The position numbers were made by a program, and so were the translations under genes. The notes beneath the pieces were generated by a model. The model made no database searches and was not told the origin of the DNA. It saw only the letters and a list, made by a program, of their open reading frames with translations. From Paenarthrobacter aurescens (lineage in GTDB: Bacteria; Actinomycetota; Actinomycetes; Actinomycetales; Micrococcaceae), in the NCBI RefSeq assembly GCF_025421775.1, contig NZ_JAOEFX010000001.1:434001-498000 (forward strand): 64,000 nt of DNA, given 5' to 3'. Shown here piece after piece: positions 1-8,239 of this stretch (positions are counted from its first letter, which is position 1; every line of letters starts with the position of its first letter).

Positions 1-126
1 CGCAGAGGACGTGGCACTCGGCGTCGGTGTGGTGGCGGCAGTTGCAATGCTGGTGGCACCGAGTCCTGCACCCAAGGCCAGGGCCCCGGCTGCTACGCCC
101 AGCGTGATTCTCTTGGTCTTCGACAT
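1..126 (-). CDS. Secreted protein, N-terminal 42 residues only (cut by window edge)
   Basis: The gene runs leftward off the window, so only the N-terminus is visible. It begins with a lysine/arginine-rich start (MSKTKR), followed by a hydrophobic, alanine/glycine-rich stretch to about residue 32 and a Thr/Pro/Ser-rich segment. That is a typical Sec signal peptide followed by a low-complexity linker. The ATG at 126-124 follows a strong GAGGAG ribosome site at a good distance. The mature domain is outside the window, so function cannot be assigned. Confidence 0.7.
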   Translation of the reverse strand, partial: MSKTKRITLGVAAGALALGAGLGATSIATAATTPTPSATSSA

Positions 127-288
127 GTACCTCTCCTCAATTAGCCGTTGATACGGCTGGTGTCTGAGGGACGGGCCAATGTGCCGTCCTCTTAACACGA
201 TGAGAGGCCAACCACAGCCCACGCTGTTCCGAACCTGTCATTCGGCTGTGAAAGCAAAGCGGAGCCTGTGAGCGTCCCAGCTGGCCTT

Positions 289-322
289 GAAGTTCAGCCG
301 GCCCCGAAGTTCAGACGGCCCG
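289..322. repeat. 17-bp tandem duplication over the exonuclease stop codon
   Basis: Two adjacent 17-base units, both beginning GAAGTTCAG and followed by CGGCCC or ACGGCCC, lie at 289-305 and 306-322. The TGA stop of the exonuclease gene (tca at 311-313 on the plus strand) is inside the second unit, so the duplication copied the end of the gene. Recent slippage is the simplest explanation. Confidence 0.6.
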
Positions 323-1261
323 GTCCAAGGCGTCCAACAAACGTTTGACAGAACCGCCCAGGTTCCAATCCGAGGCCAACTGCTCAAGCTCTGCCCGCGC
401 CGCGCCGGTGACGGGGCGAAGTTCAGCACCCGCTTCTTCCAGAGTGGGCACTTTAAGGTCCCGCACCACCTCGACGACGGCGGGCGCCACCTTCAGGTAG
501 TCGGCCGCGGCTGAGAGTTTGGCCTGGATGGAAGCCGATATCCCACCATCGGGATCCTTGGCCGCCTCAAGCAGGCCATCCAACGAGCCGTGCTGACCCA
601 GCAAGGACGCCGCGGTTTTCTCGCCGATCCCAGCCACGCCCGGTAGCCCGTCCGAGGCGTCGCCCCGGAGAGTCGCAAAGTCGGCGTACTGCTGGGGCAG
701 CACACGGTATTTCCCTACAACGACCACATCGGTGACGACTTCGAGATTTTTCATACCGCGGGCGGTGTAGATGACCCGGACTGCTCGTTGGTCATCGACG
801 AGTTGGAAGAGGTCCCGGTCACCGGTGACCACGTCCGTGGGGAGCTGTGCCTGACTCGCGTACGTACCCACGACGTCGTCGGCTTCGTGCTCGTCGACGC
901 CCACCACAGCTATCCCGGCGAGGTCCAGCACGCGGCGGATCATGGGGATCTGGGCTTCCAGCGGATCAGGAACAACCTCGACGTCGGGTCCGTCCTGAAC
1001 GATCTCGGCCACTCTGTGCGACTTGTAGCTGGGGATCAGATCTACCCGCCATTGTGGCCGCCAATCGTTGTCCCAACACGCGACGAGGTGCGTGGCCTCG
1101 TACTCGGTGGTGAGACGCGCGATCATGTCCATCAGGCCGCGAACGGCGTTGACCGGCGTGCCATCAGGGCGGCGGATGGAATCCGGAACGCCGTAGAAGG
1201 CTCGGAAATACAACGAGGCTGTGTCCAGGAGCATCAGGCGAGGCATACCTGATCCTGACAT
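311..1261 (-). CDS. 5'-3' exonuclease, FEN/Pol I N-terminal type
   Basis: Stand-alone 316-residue 5'-3' exonuclease related to the N-terminal nuclease domain of DNA polymerase I; in the family it removes RNA primers or flaps. Visible motifs: LLDTASLYFRAFYG near the N-terminus (first metal-binding Asp), the WDND segment, the acidic EADD at about residues 125-128, VTGDRDLFQL, and the helix-three-turn-helix region with RGDASDGLPGVAGIG. No polymerase domain follows. The ATG at 1261 has AAAGGA eight bases upstream; an internal ATG (MPRLML) five codons later is the alternative. The stop lies in a 17-bp tandem duplication. The family assignment is firm; the cellular role is inferred. Confidence 0.92.
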   Translation of the reverse strand: MSGSGMPRLMLLDTASLYFRAFYGVPDSIRRPDGTPVNAVRGLMDMIARLTTEYEATHLVACWDNDWRPQWRVDLIPSYKSHRVAEIVQDGPDVEVVPDPLEAQIPMIRRVLDLAGIAVVGVDEHEADDVVGTYASQAQLPTDVVTGDRDLFQLVDDQRAVRVIYTARGMKNLEVVTDVVVVGKYRVLPQQYADFATLRGDASDGLPGVAGIGEKTAASLLGQHGSLDGLLEAAKDPDGGISASIQAKLSAAADYLKVAPAVVEVVRDLKVPTLEEAGAELRPVTGAARAELEQLASDWNLGGSVKRLLDALDRAV

Positions 1262-1354
1262 GACAGTGGTCCTTTCCGAAGCAACCGGGACGTATTCAGG
1301 ACGAACCGGTTGAGGACTTGATCACCACTGTGAGCCGCATTACGATTGACTGAG

Positions 1355-1383
1355 CGATAATAGAACATGGTGTTCTATTATCG
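1355..1383. promoter_or_regulatory. Perfect 13-bp palindrome upstream of the monooxygenase gene
   Basis: The left arm CGATAATAGAACA (1355-1367) and right arm TGTTCTATTATCG (1371-1383) are exact reverse complements around a TGG spacer. The element ends 44 bp before the GTG start at 1428 and lies in an AT-rich island, so it is a strong candidate operator. The shape fits a dimeric IclR-, MarR- or TetR-type repressor, but no such regulator is encoded beside it, so the cognate factor would act in trans. Confidence 0.65.
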
Positions 1384-1427
1384 AACAACTTGGCGAATGA
1401 CAGCCCACAAAGAAGTGAGGAAAGCCC

Positions 1428-3338
1428 GTGCAGTTCCATCATCACGGTTACGTATCCGGTGACCCGCGAGTCGAACCGGCCGCCGGCGTCGGGATCAACA
1501 GACCAGCCGAACTCCCGGACGAGGTTGACGTCCTCATCGTGGGCAGTGGCCCCGCCGGCATGCTGACCGCAGCGCAGCTTGCCCAGTTCCCGGGCGTCAC
1601 CACGAGGATCGTTGAGCGGCGCCCCGGCAGGCTCGCCATTGGTCAGGCCGACGGCATCCAAGCCCGCAGCGTCGAGACATTCCAGGCCTTTGGCTTTGCT
1701 GAGCGCATCATCGCGGAGGCGTACCGCATCACCGAGATGGCCTTCTGGAAGCCGGACCCCGCAGACCACTCCCGCATTGTCCGGGCCGCCCGCGCAGTGG
1801 ATGACCCTGCGGGGATCAGCGAGTTCCCCCACCTGATCGTGAACCAGGCCCGCGTCCTGGACTATTTCGCCGAGTTCATGGCCAACTCCCCCACGCGAAT
1901 GACACCGGACTACGGTTACGAATTCCTTGGCCTCCAGCACACCGGCGAAGGCGAATATCCGGTGGCGGTCACTCTCGGTCACACGTCCGGGCCCAATGAA
2001 GGCCGGCAACGTGTCATCCACGCCAAGTATGTGGTTGGCGCCGATGGCGCGCGCAGCAAGGTCCGCGAATCGATCGGCTGCCACCTCGCGGGCGACCAGG
2101 CCAACCACGCCTGGGGGGTCATGGACGTCCTGGCCGTCACCGATTTCCCGGACATTCGCACCAAATGCGCCATCCAGTCCGGAACCGGAGGCAGCATCCT
2201 GTTGATCCCCCGCGAAGGCGGGCACCTGTTCCGCATGTACGTGGACCTTGGCGAAGTTCACCCCGATGACAAGGGCGCGGTACGGAAAACCACGATCGAA
2301 CAGATCATCCAGAAGGCCAATGACATCCTCCACCCGTACACGTTGGACGTACGCAATGTTGCGTGGCACAGCGTTTACGAGGTGGGTCACCGGCTCACGG
2401 ACAGGTTCGACGACGTCCTGCCGGAGGAGCGCGGGACGCGCACGCCACGGGTGTTCATTACCGGGGACGCGTGCCACACCCACAGCGCGAAGGCTGGCCA
2501 GGGCATGAACGTTTCGATGCAGGACGGTTTCAATATCGGTTGGAAGCTGGGACACGTCCTTGAAGGCCGCAGCCCCGAGTCCTTGCTCGACACGTACTCG
2601 GCCGAAAGGCAGGTTGTGGCGAAGAACCTCATCGACTTCGACAAGCAGTGGTCAACGCTGATGGCCAAGAAACCTGAGGAATTCGAAGACCCCGCAGAAC
2701 TGGAAACCTTCTACACCAGCACCGCCGAGTTCCCCGCGGGCTTCATGACCCAATACACCCCTTCCCTGATCATCGCCGGCGCGCGGCACCAAGAGCTCGC
2801 CACCGGCTTCCCCGTGGGTAAGCGCTTCAAATCCGCACCCGTCCAGAGGGTTTGCGACACCAACCCCATGCACCTCGGGCACCATGCCAAAGCCGATGGC
2901 CGCTGGCGCATCTACGTCTTCGCCGACGCCGCGCCGGCAGGCGCTGAAGGCCCCGTTGCCGACTTTGCCGGGTGGATCGCGAACTCGCCGGATTCGCCGC
3001 TGGCCGCGACGCCGTCGGACGCTGACCGCGACGCCTGGTTCGACGTGAAGGTGATCTACCAGCAGGACCACACCAACGTGGACATCAACGCCGTTCCAGC
3101 GGCGTTCAAACCCACGGTTGGACCCTTCAAACTCACCTACCTGGAAAAGGTGTTCGGCACCGACCCCACCAACGACATCTTCGACCTGCGCGGCCTCAGC
3201 CGCGACGGCGTTGTCGTGGTCGTCCGGCCGGACCAGTACGTCGCCAACGTCCTGCCCTTGACTGCGACGGCGGAACTTGGCGAGTTCTTCAGCCCGCTCT
3301 TGGCGGCCCGTCCGGCTGCTGGACTCATTGAGGCGTAG
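1428..3338 (+). CDS. mobA: FAD-dependent aromatic monooxygenase, 3-hydroxybenzoate 4-monooxygenase type
   Basis: 636-residue flavoprotein hydroxylase of the phenol 2-monooxygenase/MobA group, expected to use FAD, NADPH and O2 to ortho-hydroxylate an aromatic acid (3-hydroxybenzoate to protocatechuate is the best guess). The dinucleotide motif VGSGPAG lies at about residues 39-45, a GADGARS motif follows mid-protein, and GDACHTHSAKAGQGMN is the flavin ribose/pyrophosphate motif. The C-terminal ~180 residues are the thioredoxin-like dimerisation domain of phenol hydroxylases. GTG start with AGTGAGGAAAG upstream. It is monocistronic: palindrome before it, terminator after it. No ring-cleavage genes are in the window, so the substrate is inferred. 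Confidence 0.85.
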   Translation: MQFHHHGYVSGDPRVEPAAGVGINRPAELPDEVDVLIVGSGPAGMLTAAQLAQFPGVTTRIVERRPGRLAIGQADGIQARSVETFQAFGFAERIIAEAYRITEMAFWKPDPADHSRIVRAARAVDDPAGISEFPHLIVNQARVLDYFAEFMANSPTRMTPDYGYEFLGLQHTGEGEYPVAVTLGHTSGPNEGRQRVIHAKYVVGADGARSKVRESIGCHLAGDQANHAWGVMDVLAVTDFPDIRTKCAIQSGTGGSILLIPREGGHLFRMYVDLGEVHPDDKGAVRKTTIEQIIQKANDILHPYTLDVRNVAWHSVYEVGHRLTDRFDDVLPEERGTRTPRVFITGDACHTHSAKAGQGMNVSMQDGFNIGWKLGHVLEGRSPESLLDTYSAERQVVAKNLIDFDKQWSTLMAKKPEEFEDPAELETFYTSTAEFPAGFMTQYTPSLIIAGARHQELATGFPVGKRFKSAPVQRVCDTNPMHLGHHAKADGRWRIYVFADAAPAGAEGPVADFAGWIANSPDSPLAATPSDADRDAWFDVKVIYQQDHTNVDINAVPAAFKPTVGPFKLTYLEKVFGTDPTNDIFDLRGLSRDGVVVVVRPDQYVANVLPLTATAELGEFFSPLLAARPAAGLIEA

Positions 3339-3362
3339 AACCATTCAGGCGTAGAACCATTC
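3331..3362. repeat. 16-bp tandem duplication at the mobA stop codon
   Basis: AGGCGTAGAACCATTC occurs twice back to back (3331-3346, 3347-3362), followed by a degenerate third start (GGGCATAG). The first unit carries the TAG stop of the monooxygenase gene, and the copies place further TAG triplets downstream. Confidence 0.75.
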
Positions 3363-3380
3363 GGGCATAGAGCTGTAAGT

Positions 3381-3414
3381 AGCTGCCGGTGGGCCATGCG
3401 GCCCGCCGGCAGCT
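3381..3414 (+). terminator. Rho-independent-like terminator after the monooxygenase gene
   Basis: AGCTGCCGGTGGGCC (3381-3395) pairs with GGCCCGCCGGCAGCT (3400-3414) over 15 bp with a single G-U pair and an ATGC loop. It is followed by GTCGTTTTGG, a short T-rich tail. It ends the transcript before the RpiR promoter region. Confidence 0.75.
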
Positions 3415-3472
3415 GTCGTTTTGGAGGGCTTTCCAGGGCTTCGTCCATACCCCCGCGAAGTTTTACATCCCT

Positions 3473-3550
3473 GTAACGCAAAACACTAGAAGCAAACGAA
3501 ATTGCAGAGTATCTTTATTGCAATGCAGTTTGCAGAGTGATGTGCGTTAC
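3473..3550 (+). promoter_or_regulatory. Probable control region of the rpiR operon
   Basis: AT-rich segment between the terminator and the regulator gene. GTAACGCA (3473-3480) and TGCGTTAC (3543-3550) form a perfect 8-bp inverted repeat about 60 bp apart. Between them TTGCAGAG occurs twice, flanking TTGCAATGCAG. The clustering suggests operator half-sites for autoregulation by the adjacent RpiR protein. The right arm lies just before the AAGGAGAG ribosome site, so occupancy there would block expression. Binding is inferred. Confidence 0.45.
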
Positions 3551-3561
3551 AAGGAGAGCCA

Positions 3562-4452
3562 GTGAAGATCAGCGAAGACGCGGCGGAAACCGTCCCCGCG
3601 GCAAAGGAATCCCTGGATCATGCGTGGCTGGGCGATGCCTTGCCGGACGTCCGCCTGTCCAAGTCGCAGGCACGGGTAGTCGAAGTCATCGCCCGCAATC
3701 CGCAGCTCTCCTCCTATGCCGACATCGCAGAGATCGCCCAACGGTCGGACGTGAACAACTCCACCGTTGTACGTACCGCGCAACGACTCGGCTACCGAGG
3801 CTGGCCGGACCTGCAACGCGAGCTCCGCTCCCGCTACTTGGTGATGATCTCCACCGAAGACACACTGATCGAACATGGTGAGCACCGCAGCCCCCTCCAC
3901 GACGCCCTGAACCACGACATCGAGAATCTCCGGTTGACTCTCGACTCCAACACCGCCGAGGACGTCGAGGCGGCCATCGCCGCCCTGGCATCAGCCAAGT
4001 CCATCACCACCATCGGTATCGGTTCCTTCGCCGGGCCGGCAAGCGTCATGGCCCACCTGGGTTCGACCATGGGATACCCCATCACCCTGGAGAACCGCGG
4101 CGGCGTCCACCTCGCGTCCGCTGCCAACAGCCTCGGCCCGGGCGATGTCCTGGTGGTGGTCAACATGTGGCGATCCGTCCAGCAGATCATCGTCACTGCC
4201 GAGGCTGCCAAGCAATCAGGAGCAACCGTTGTGGCTATCAGCGATATGCGCAGGGGGCGCCTCGCCGCAGCCGCGGACCACTTGCTGATTGTCGCTTCGG
4301 AAGGCATCTCCTTCTTTCAGTCAGTCACCGCCGCAAACTCCATGGTCTATGGACTATTGGCCGGCATGGAAGCCGCCCATCCGGAACGCAGCCGCGCTGC
4401 CATCCGACGGACCCAGCAGCTCTGGAAAGACCTCGACATCTACCTGGACTGA
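3562..4452 (+). CDS. RpiR/MurR family transcriptional regulator (HTH + SIS)
   Basis: 296 residues: N-terminal HTH of the RpiR type (about residues 30-105, with a VNNSTVVRTAQRLGYRGWPDLQ recognition region) and a C-terminal SIS sugar-isomerase-like domain (about 125-270) that usually binds a phosphorylated or acidic ligand. GTG start with AAGGAGAGCC upstream. It is the first gene of a same-strand set continuing to 9606, so it most likely controls the dehydrogenase/amidohydrolase/DUF3100 genes and perhaps itself through the repeats upstream. The ligand is unknown. Confidence 0.88.
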   Translation: MKISEDAAETVPAAKESLDHAWLGDALPDVRLSKSQARVVEVIARNPQLSSYADIAEIAQRSDVNNSTVVRTAQRLGYRGWPDLQRELRSRYLVMISTEDTLIEHGEHRSPLHDALNHDIENLRLTLDSNTAEDVEAAIAALASAKSITTIGIGSFAGPASVMAHLGSTMGYPITLENRGGVHLASAANSLGPGDVLVVVNMWRSVQQIIVTAEAAKQSGATVVAISDMRRGRLAAAADHLLIVASEGISFFQSVTAANSMVYGLLAGMEAAHPERSRAAIRRTQQLWKDLDIYLD

Positions 4453-4520
4453 CGCCCGCCTGACCACGTCGCAACTCATTTCCACCCAAGCCCCAACACT
4501 TCCCCATCAAGGAGTACCTC

Positions 4521-5426
4521 ATGAGCAACAATCGTCGCGTCGCCGTCATAGGCCTTGGATCCATGGGAGGGGCAATGGCCTCCACCCTGCACCGCGCAGG
4601 CTGGGACGTCACCGGCTTCGATCCTTCCGAAGCCGCACGTGATGCGGCGGCCCTGACTGGCATTTCCACAACGGCCGACGTGAAGGAACTGGCCGGAACC
4701 CCGTATGCCGTCCTGTCCCTGCCATCCGCCAAGATCGTTGAGGCGACAGTTCCGGTACTCCTCTCAGCTCCCGGAACCATCGCGATCGTTGACACCACAA
4801 CCTCCGAGCCCGGAACCAGCAAATCCATGGCAGCCGTGGCGGAAGCCAGCGGCGCGGCCTTTCTGGACGCCCCGGTTTCCGGCGGACGGGACGGCGCGTC
4901 AACCGGCAGCCTGAGCGCGTTTGTCGGAGCAACCGAGGGTGCGTTGACGGCTGGGCAGCCTGTCCTGGAAGCACTGACGGGCGGCAAGTACGCCCACATC
5001 GGCGGCCCCGGAAGCGGCAATGTGGTCAAACTGCTGAACAACGTGCTCGCCGCCGCGAACCTGGTCTCCGTGGGGGAAGCCCTTGGTGTGGCGAAGGCTT
5101 ATGGCATAGACCCGGCTGTTGCAGCGGCGAGTATCAGCAATGCCTCTGGCGGCAGCAAGGTCTCAGCGGCCATGTACCCCAACTGGGTCCTGTCCGGCAC
5201 CCACGATTCCGGTTTCTCCTTGGGCTTGATGGCCCGTGACGCCGCCTTGGCCATCGAGGTTGCCCGTCAGATTGGCGAACAGCCGGAACTCCTGGCTGCG
5301 GCAGCCAGCCAGTGGCAGGACGCACTGGCCGCCCTGGGACCGGCCGCGGACTTCACCGAAATCGCCAGGACCGTGGCGCCAGCGGTGACTCCGGCCGGCG
5401 CCCCGAACAATACCCACGTTGCGTAA
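4521..5426 (+). CDS. NAD(P)-dependent beta-hydroxyacid dehydrogenase (3-hydroxyisobutyrate dehydrogenase family)
   Basis: 301-residue 6-phosphogluconate-dehydrogenase-like protein. The Rossmann motif GLGSMG is near residue 11, the substrate-binding DAPVSGG near residue 117, and the catalytic-lysine segment GSGNVVKLLNN near residue 167. The family oxidises beta-hydroxyacids such as 3-hydroxyisobutyrate, tartronate semialdehyde or L-threonate to semialdehydes. ATG start with AAGGAG eight bases upstream. The aldehyde dehydrogenase follows 27 bp downstream, so this pair could convert a hydroxyacid or alcohol to its acid. The substrate cannot be told from sequence. Confidence 0.88.
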   Translation: MSNNRRVAVIGLGSMGGAMASTLHRAGWDVTGFDPSEAARDAAALTGISTTADVKELAGTPYAVLSLPSAKIVEATVPVLLSAPGTIAIVDTTTSEPGTSKSMAAVAEASGAAFLDAPVSGGRDGASTGSLSAFVGATEGALTAGQPVLEALTGGKYAHIGGPGSGNVVKLLNNVLAAANLVSVGEALGVAKAYGIDPAVAAASISNASGGSKVSAAMYPNWVLSGTHDSGFSLGLMARDAALAIEVARQIGEQPELLAAAASQWQDALAALGPAADFTEIARTVAPAVTPAGAPNNTHVA

Positions 5427-5453
5427 GCACGCCCCGGAAGACAAGGACACACT

Positions 5454-7001
5454 TTGAGCATCATCACAGCCCCAACGGAATCCTCCACGGAGACTGCCCG
5501 GACAGTCCTGGACTCAGCCTTTCCTTTGGGTCTGGGCGCCTTCATGGACGGCAAGGTAGTCCCTGGCTCAGGGAGCACCATTACCCTCACCTCCGCGGCC
5601 ACCGGCGCACCCTTCGCAGGGTACGCCGATCCGGGTGCAGAGGGTGCCAACGCCATTCTTGAGAGTTCCCTCCGCGGCTCTGCGGCCTGGGGAAAGTTGA
5701 ACGGCTTCGAGCGCGCTGCCATCCTTCGCAACGTCAGCAAGGTGGTTGAATCCCACATTGAGGAACTGGCGATTCTTGAATCGGCCACCACCGGCAAGCC
5801 CATCCGCGATGCCCGCGTCGAAGCAGCAAAGGTTGCTGAAATGTTCGGCTATTACTCGGGCTGGGCAGACAAGCTGACGGGCCAAACCATACCCGTACCC
5901 GGTCCGTGGCATACGTACACGGAACGGGTTCCTTGGGGCGTGGTCGTCGCAATTACGCCCTGGAACGCACCGCTGTTCACTGCCGGGTGGAACTCGGCAG
6001 CCCCCCTGGCGGCAGGCAACGCCGTGATCATCAAACCGAGCGAATTCACGCCCGCCACCACCGTTCGGCTCGCCCAGCTTGCCCACGAAGCAGGGCTTCC
6101 CGACGGCGTCTTCAATGTCGCCACCGGGCTGGGACAGACCGTGGGGTCAACCCTCACAAAGGATCAACGCATTGGGAAAGTCAGTTTCATCGGTTCAGTG
6201 CCCACAGGGCGCCGTGTTGCGATGGCTGCGGCGGAAGCCGGAATTCCAGCGCTCCTGGAGTTGGGTGGCAAGAGCGCCAACATTGTCTTCGCCGATGCAG
6301 ACCTGGAGCGGGCTGCCGACGGCGCGATCTCTGCGATCTTCTCGGGAGCCGGCCAATCCTGCGTAGCAGGCTCCCGCCTGCTCGTGGAACGCAGCGTCCA
6401 CGCCCGGTTCATAGAACTGGTAGCCGACCGCGCTGCCCGGCTCCGGGTCGGAGACCCGCTCAACACCGAGACCGAGGTTGGGCCAATCATTACGGCCCCC
6501 CAGTTCGCCACCGTGACCTCGCTGATTGAGGCCGGAATGAACGACGGCGGCCGCCGCGTTACCGGCGCGGCCCTGCCGGAGGCTTTGGCTGGGTCAGCCT
6601 TGGCCGGCGGCCATTGGGTCATGCCTACGCTGTTGGACGGCGTTACCCCTGCAAACCGACTGGAAACCACCGAAGTCTTTGGTCCTGTTGTGGGCGCCGA
6701 TGCCTTCGATACGGAGGCCGAAGCCATCGCCCGGGCCAATAACACCAACTTCGGCCTGGCCGGCGCCGTGTGGACATCGGACATTTCCCGCGCGCACCAC
6801 ATCGCCCGCGAAGTGAAGGCCGGGACGTTCTGGATCAACTCGTACAAGACCATCCATGTTGCCGTCCCCTTCGGTGGTTTCGGAGATTCGGGACACGGCC
6901 GGTCTTCCGGTCCAGGCGTCCTGGACGAATACACACAGACCAAGGCGGTATGGGTGCCGACGCGGGCAGCCGGATCCCCCTTCCCGTCCCTGTCCTACTA
7001 G
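5454..7001 (+). CDS. NAD(P)+-dependent aldehyde dehydrogenase
   Basis: 515-residue member of the classical ALDH superfamily, oxidising an aldehyde to a carboxylate. Key residues seen: oxyanion Asn171 (TPWNAP), general base Glu269 (ELGGKSAN) and nucleophile Cys303 (GQSCVAGSR). The residue before the catalytic Asn and the KPSE co-factor motif are canonical (betaine/gamma-aminobutyraldehyde-like type). Starts with TTG, supported by AAGGAC upstream; no better ATG is near. It lies between the hydroxyacid dehydrogenase and the amidohydrolase, implying one pathway. Confidence 0.9.
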   Translation: MSIITAPTESSTETARTVLDSAFPLGLGAFMDGKVVPGSGSTITLTSAATGAPFAGYADPGAEGANAILESSLRGSAAWGKLNGFERAAILRNVSKVVESHIEELAILESATTGKPIRDARVEAAKVAEMFGYYSGWADKLTGQTIPVPGPWHTYTERVPWGVVVAITPWNAPLFTAGWNSAAPLAAGNAVIIKPSEFTPATTVRLAQLAHEAGLPDGVFNVATGLGQTVGSTLTKDQRIGKVSFIGSVPTGRRVAMAAAEAGIPALLELGGKSANIVFADADLERAADGAISAIFSGAGQSCVAGSRLLVERSVHARFIELVADRAARLRVGDPLNTETEVGPIITAPQFATVTSLIEAGMNDGGRRVTGAALPEALAGSALAGGHWVMPTLLDGVTPANRLETTEVFGPVVGADAFDTEAEAIARANNTNFGLAGAVWTSDISRAHHIAREVKAGTFWINSYKTIHVAVPFGGFGDSGHGRSSGPGVLDEYTQTKAVWVPTRAAGSPFPSLSY

Positions 7002-7012
7002 CAGGAATGATC

Positions 7013-8239
7013 ATGGAAATCACCAACAAAACCTCATCAGCGGATGCCTTGCGCCCAGCCCTGAAAGAAGGCGTCGCCACATGGAAGCCCAGGGTGCAGG
7101 CCCTCTCGGAGGACCTGCACGCCCATCCCGAAATCTCCTTCGAGGAAGTCCGGGCGGCTCAGGCCATCACCTCGTTGTTGGCCGAGGGGGGCTTCGATGT
7201 CACCAAGGGAACGGCCGAACTTCCCACGGCTTTCACGGCCACCGCCGGAACAGGCGACCTCGTTGTGGCTCTGTGTGTGGAATACGATGCCCTGCCATCG
7301 GTGGGCCATGCATGCGGGCACAACCTCATCGCCGGGGCTTCAGTGGCTGCAGCCTTGGCATTGCTCCCCTACGTGGACGAGCTCGGCATTACCTTGAAGG
7401 CCATCGGCACACCGGCGGAGGAGCATGGCGGCGGCAAGGTATTGATGCTGGAGCGTGGAGCCTTTGACGGCGTTGGCCTGGCGTTGATGGTTCATCCTGT
7501 CCAGGACGGCATTACGTACAATCCTGCCGGAACCACAGCCCAGGCCGTGGGCCGGTACGAGGCCGTCTTTACGGGCAAGGCTGCCCACGCTGCGGCAGCC
7601 CCACATATGGGTGTCAATGCCGGGGATGCGGCCGTGCTGAGCCAAGTGGCCATTGGTTTGCTCAGGCAGCAGATACCGGGCGACCACCGAGTCGCCTGCT
7701 ACGTGGCCGAGGCCGGCCACGTCACCAACATCATCCCGGATCACGCCGTGGTGCCGTTCGAATGCCGGGCCTTCACGCTCCCGGAGTATGAAGCGCTGCT
7801 GGAGCGCGTGAAGCATTGCTTTGAAGGCGCGGCCCTTGCCACGGGAACCACCTTGGAAATCACGGCAGCGGAGCCTTTGTACGAACCGCTGGTCCAGGAC
7901 GCAGAACTTGCCGGCCATTGGACGGAAGCAATGGATGCCTTCGGCAAGGACACCTCGCCGGCAGCGGGCATGGGTGGCGGTTCCACGGACATGGGCAACA
8001 TCTCCCAGGTGATTCCGTCCCTTCATCCCTGGCTCAGCATTCCCGGAGCAAATGTCCCCATCCATTCGCACAGCTTCGCAGCCCTTGCAAACACTCCCCA
8101 GGCGTACGCCGTGATGTTCGAGGCAGCCACAGCGCTGGCTTGGACAGTGGCGGGCGCCGCAACCAATCCCCAGCAGAGAGAACGCTTCGTCCAGGCGGCC
8201 TACCGCCGCGAAGCCCTGACCCAGGAAGCAACATCATGA
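7013..8239 (+). CDS. M20 family metallo-amidohydrolase (AbgB/IAA-amino-acid hydrolase-like)
   Basis: 408-residue M20D-type zinc amidohydrolase. Metal and catalytic residues are present: Cys101-Gly-His103 in VGHACGHN, the Glu pair 136-137 followed by His138 in GTPAEEHGGG, and His161 in MVHP; a dimerisation domain with GKAAHAAAAPHMGVNA follows. The family cleaves N-acyl amino acids such as p-aminobenzoyl-glutamate or indole-acetyl-aspartate. ATG at 7013 has AGGA six bases upstream; the ATG at 7007 sits directly on that site and is less likely. Its stop overlaps the DUF3100 start (ATGA), so hydrolase and membrane protein are translationally coupled. Confidence 0.9.
   Translation: MEITNKTSSADALRPALKEGVATWKPRVQALSEDLHAHPEISFEEVRAAQAITSLLAEGGFDVTKGTAELPTAFTATAGTGDLVVALCVEYDALPSVGHACGHNLIAGASVAAALALLPYVDELGITLKAIGTPAEEHGGGKVLMLERGAFDGVGLALMVHPVQDGITYNPAGTTAQAVGRYEAVFTGKAAHAAAAPHMGVNAGDAAVLSQVAIGLLRQQIPGDHRVACYVAEAGHVTNIIPDHAVVPFECRAFTLPEYEALLERVKHCFEGAALATGTTLEITAAEPLYEPLVQDAELAGHWTEAMDAFGKDTSPAAGMGGGSTDMGNISQVIPSLHPWLSIPGANVPIHSHSFAALANTPQAYAVMFEAATALAWTVAGAATNPQQRERFVQAAYRREALTQEATS

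Noticed and set aside
1357..1381. AGAACA-N3-TGTTCT in the palindrome is identical to the vertebrate glucocorticoid receptor half-site arrangement
   Set aside because: Pure coincidence in a bacterial promoter; a prokaryotic dimeric repressor site explains it.
1296..2555. Long open frame of about 420 codons on the minus strand opposite the monooxygenase
   Set aside because: High-GC shadow frame: no family resemblance, no ribosome site, and the opposite strand encodes a clear flavoprotein.
6770..7012. In-frame upstream extension of the M20 amidohydrolase
   Set aside because: The extension overlaps the aldehyde dehydrogenase in another frame and has no homology; ATG at 7013 has the ribosome site.
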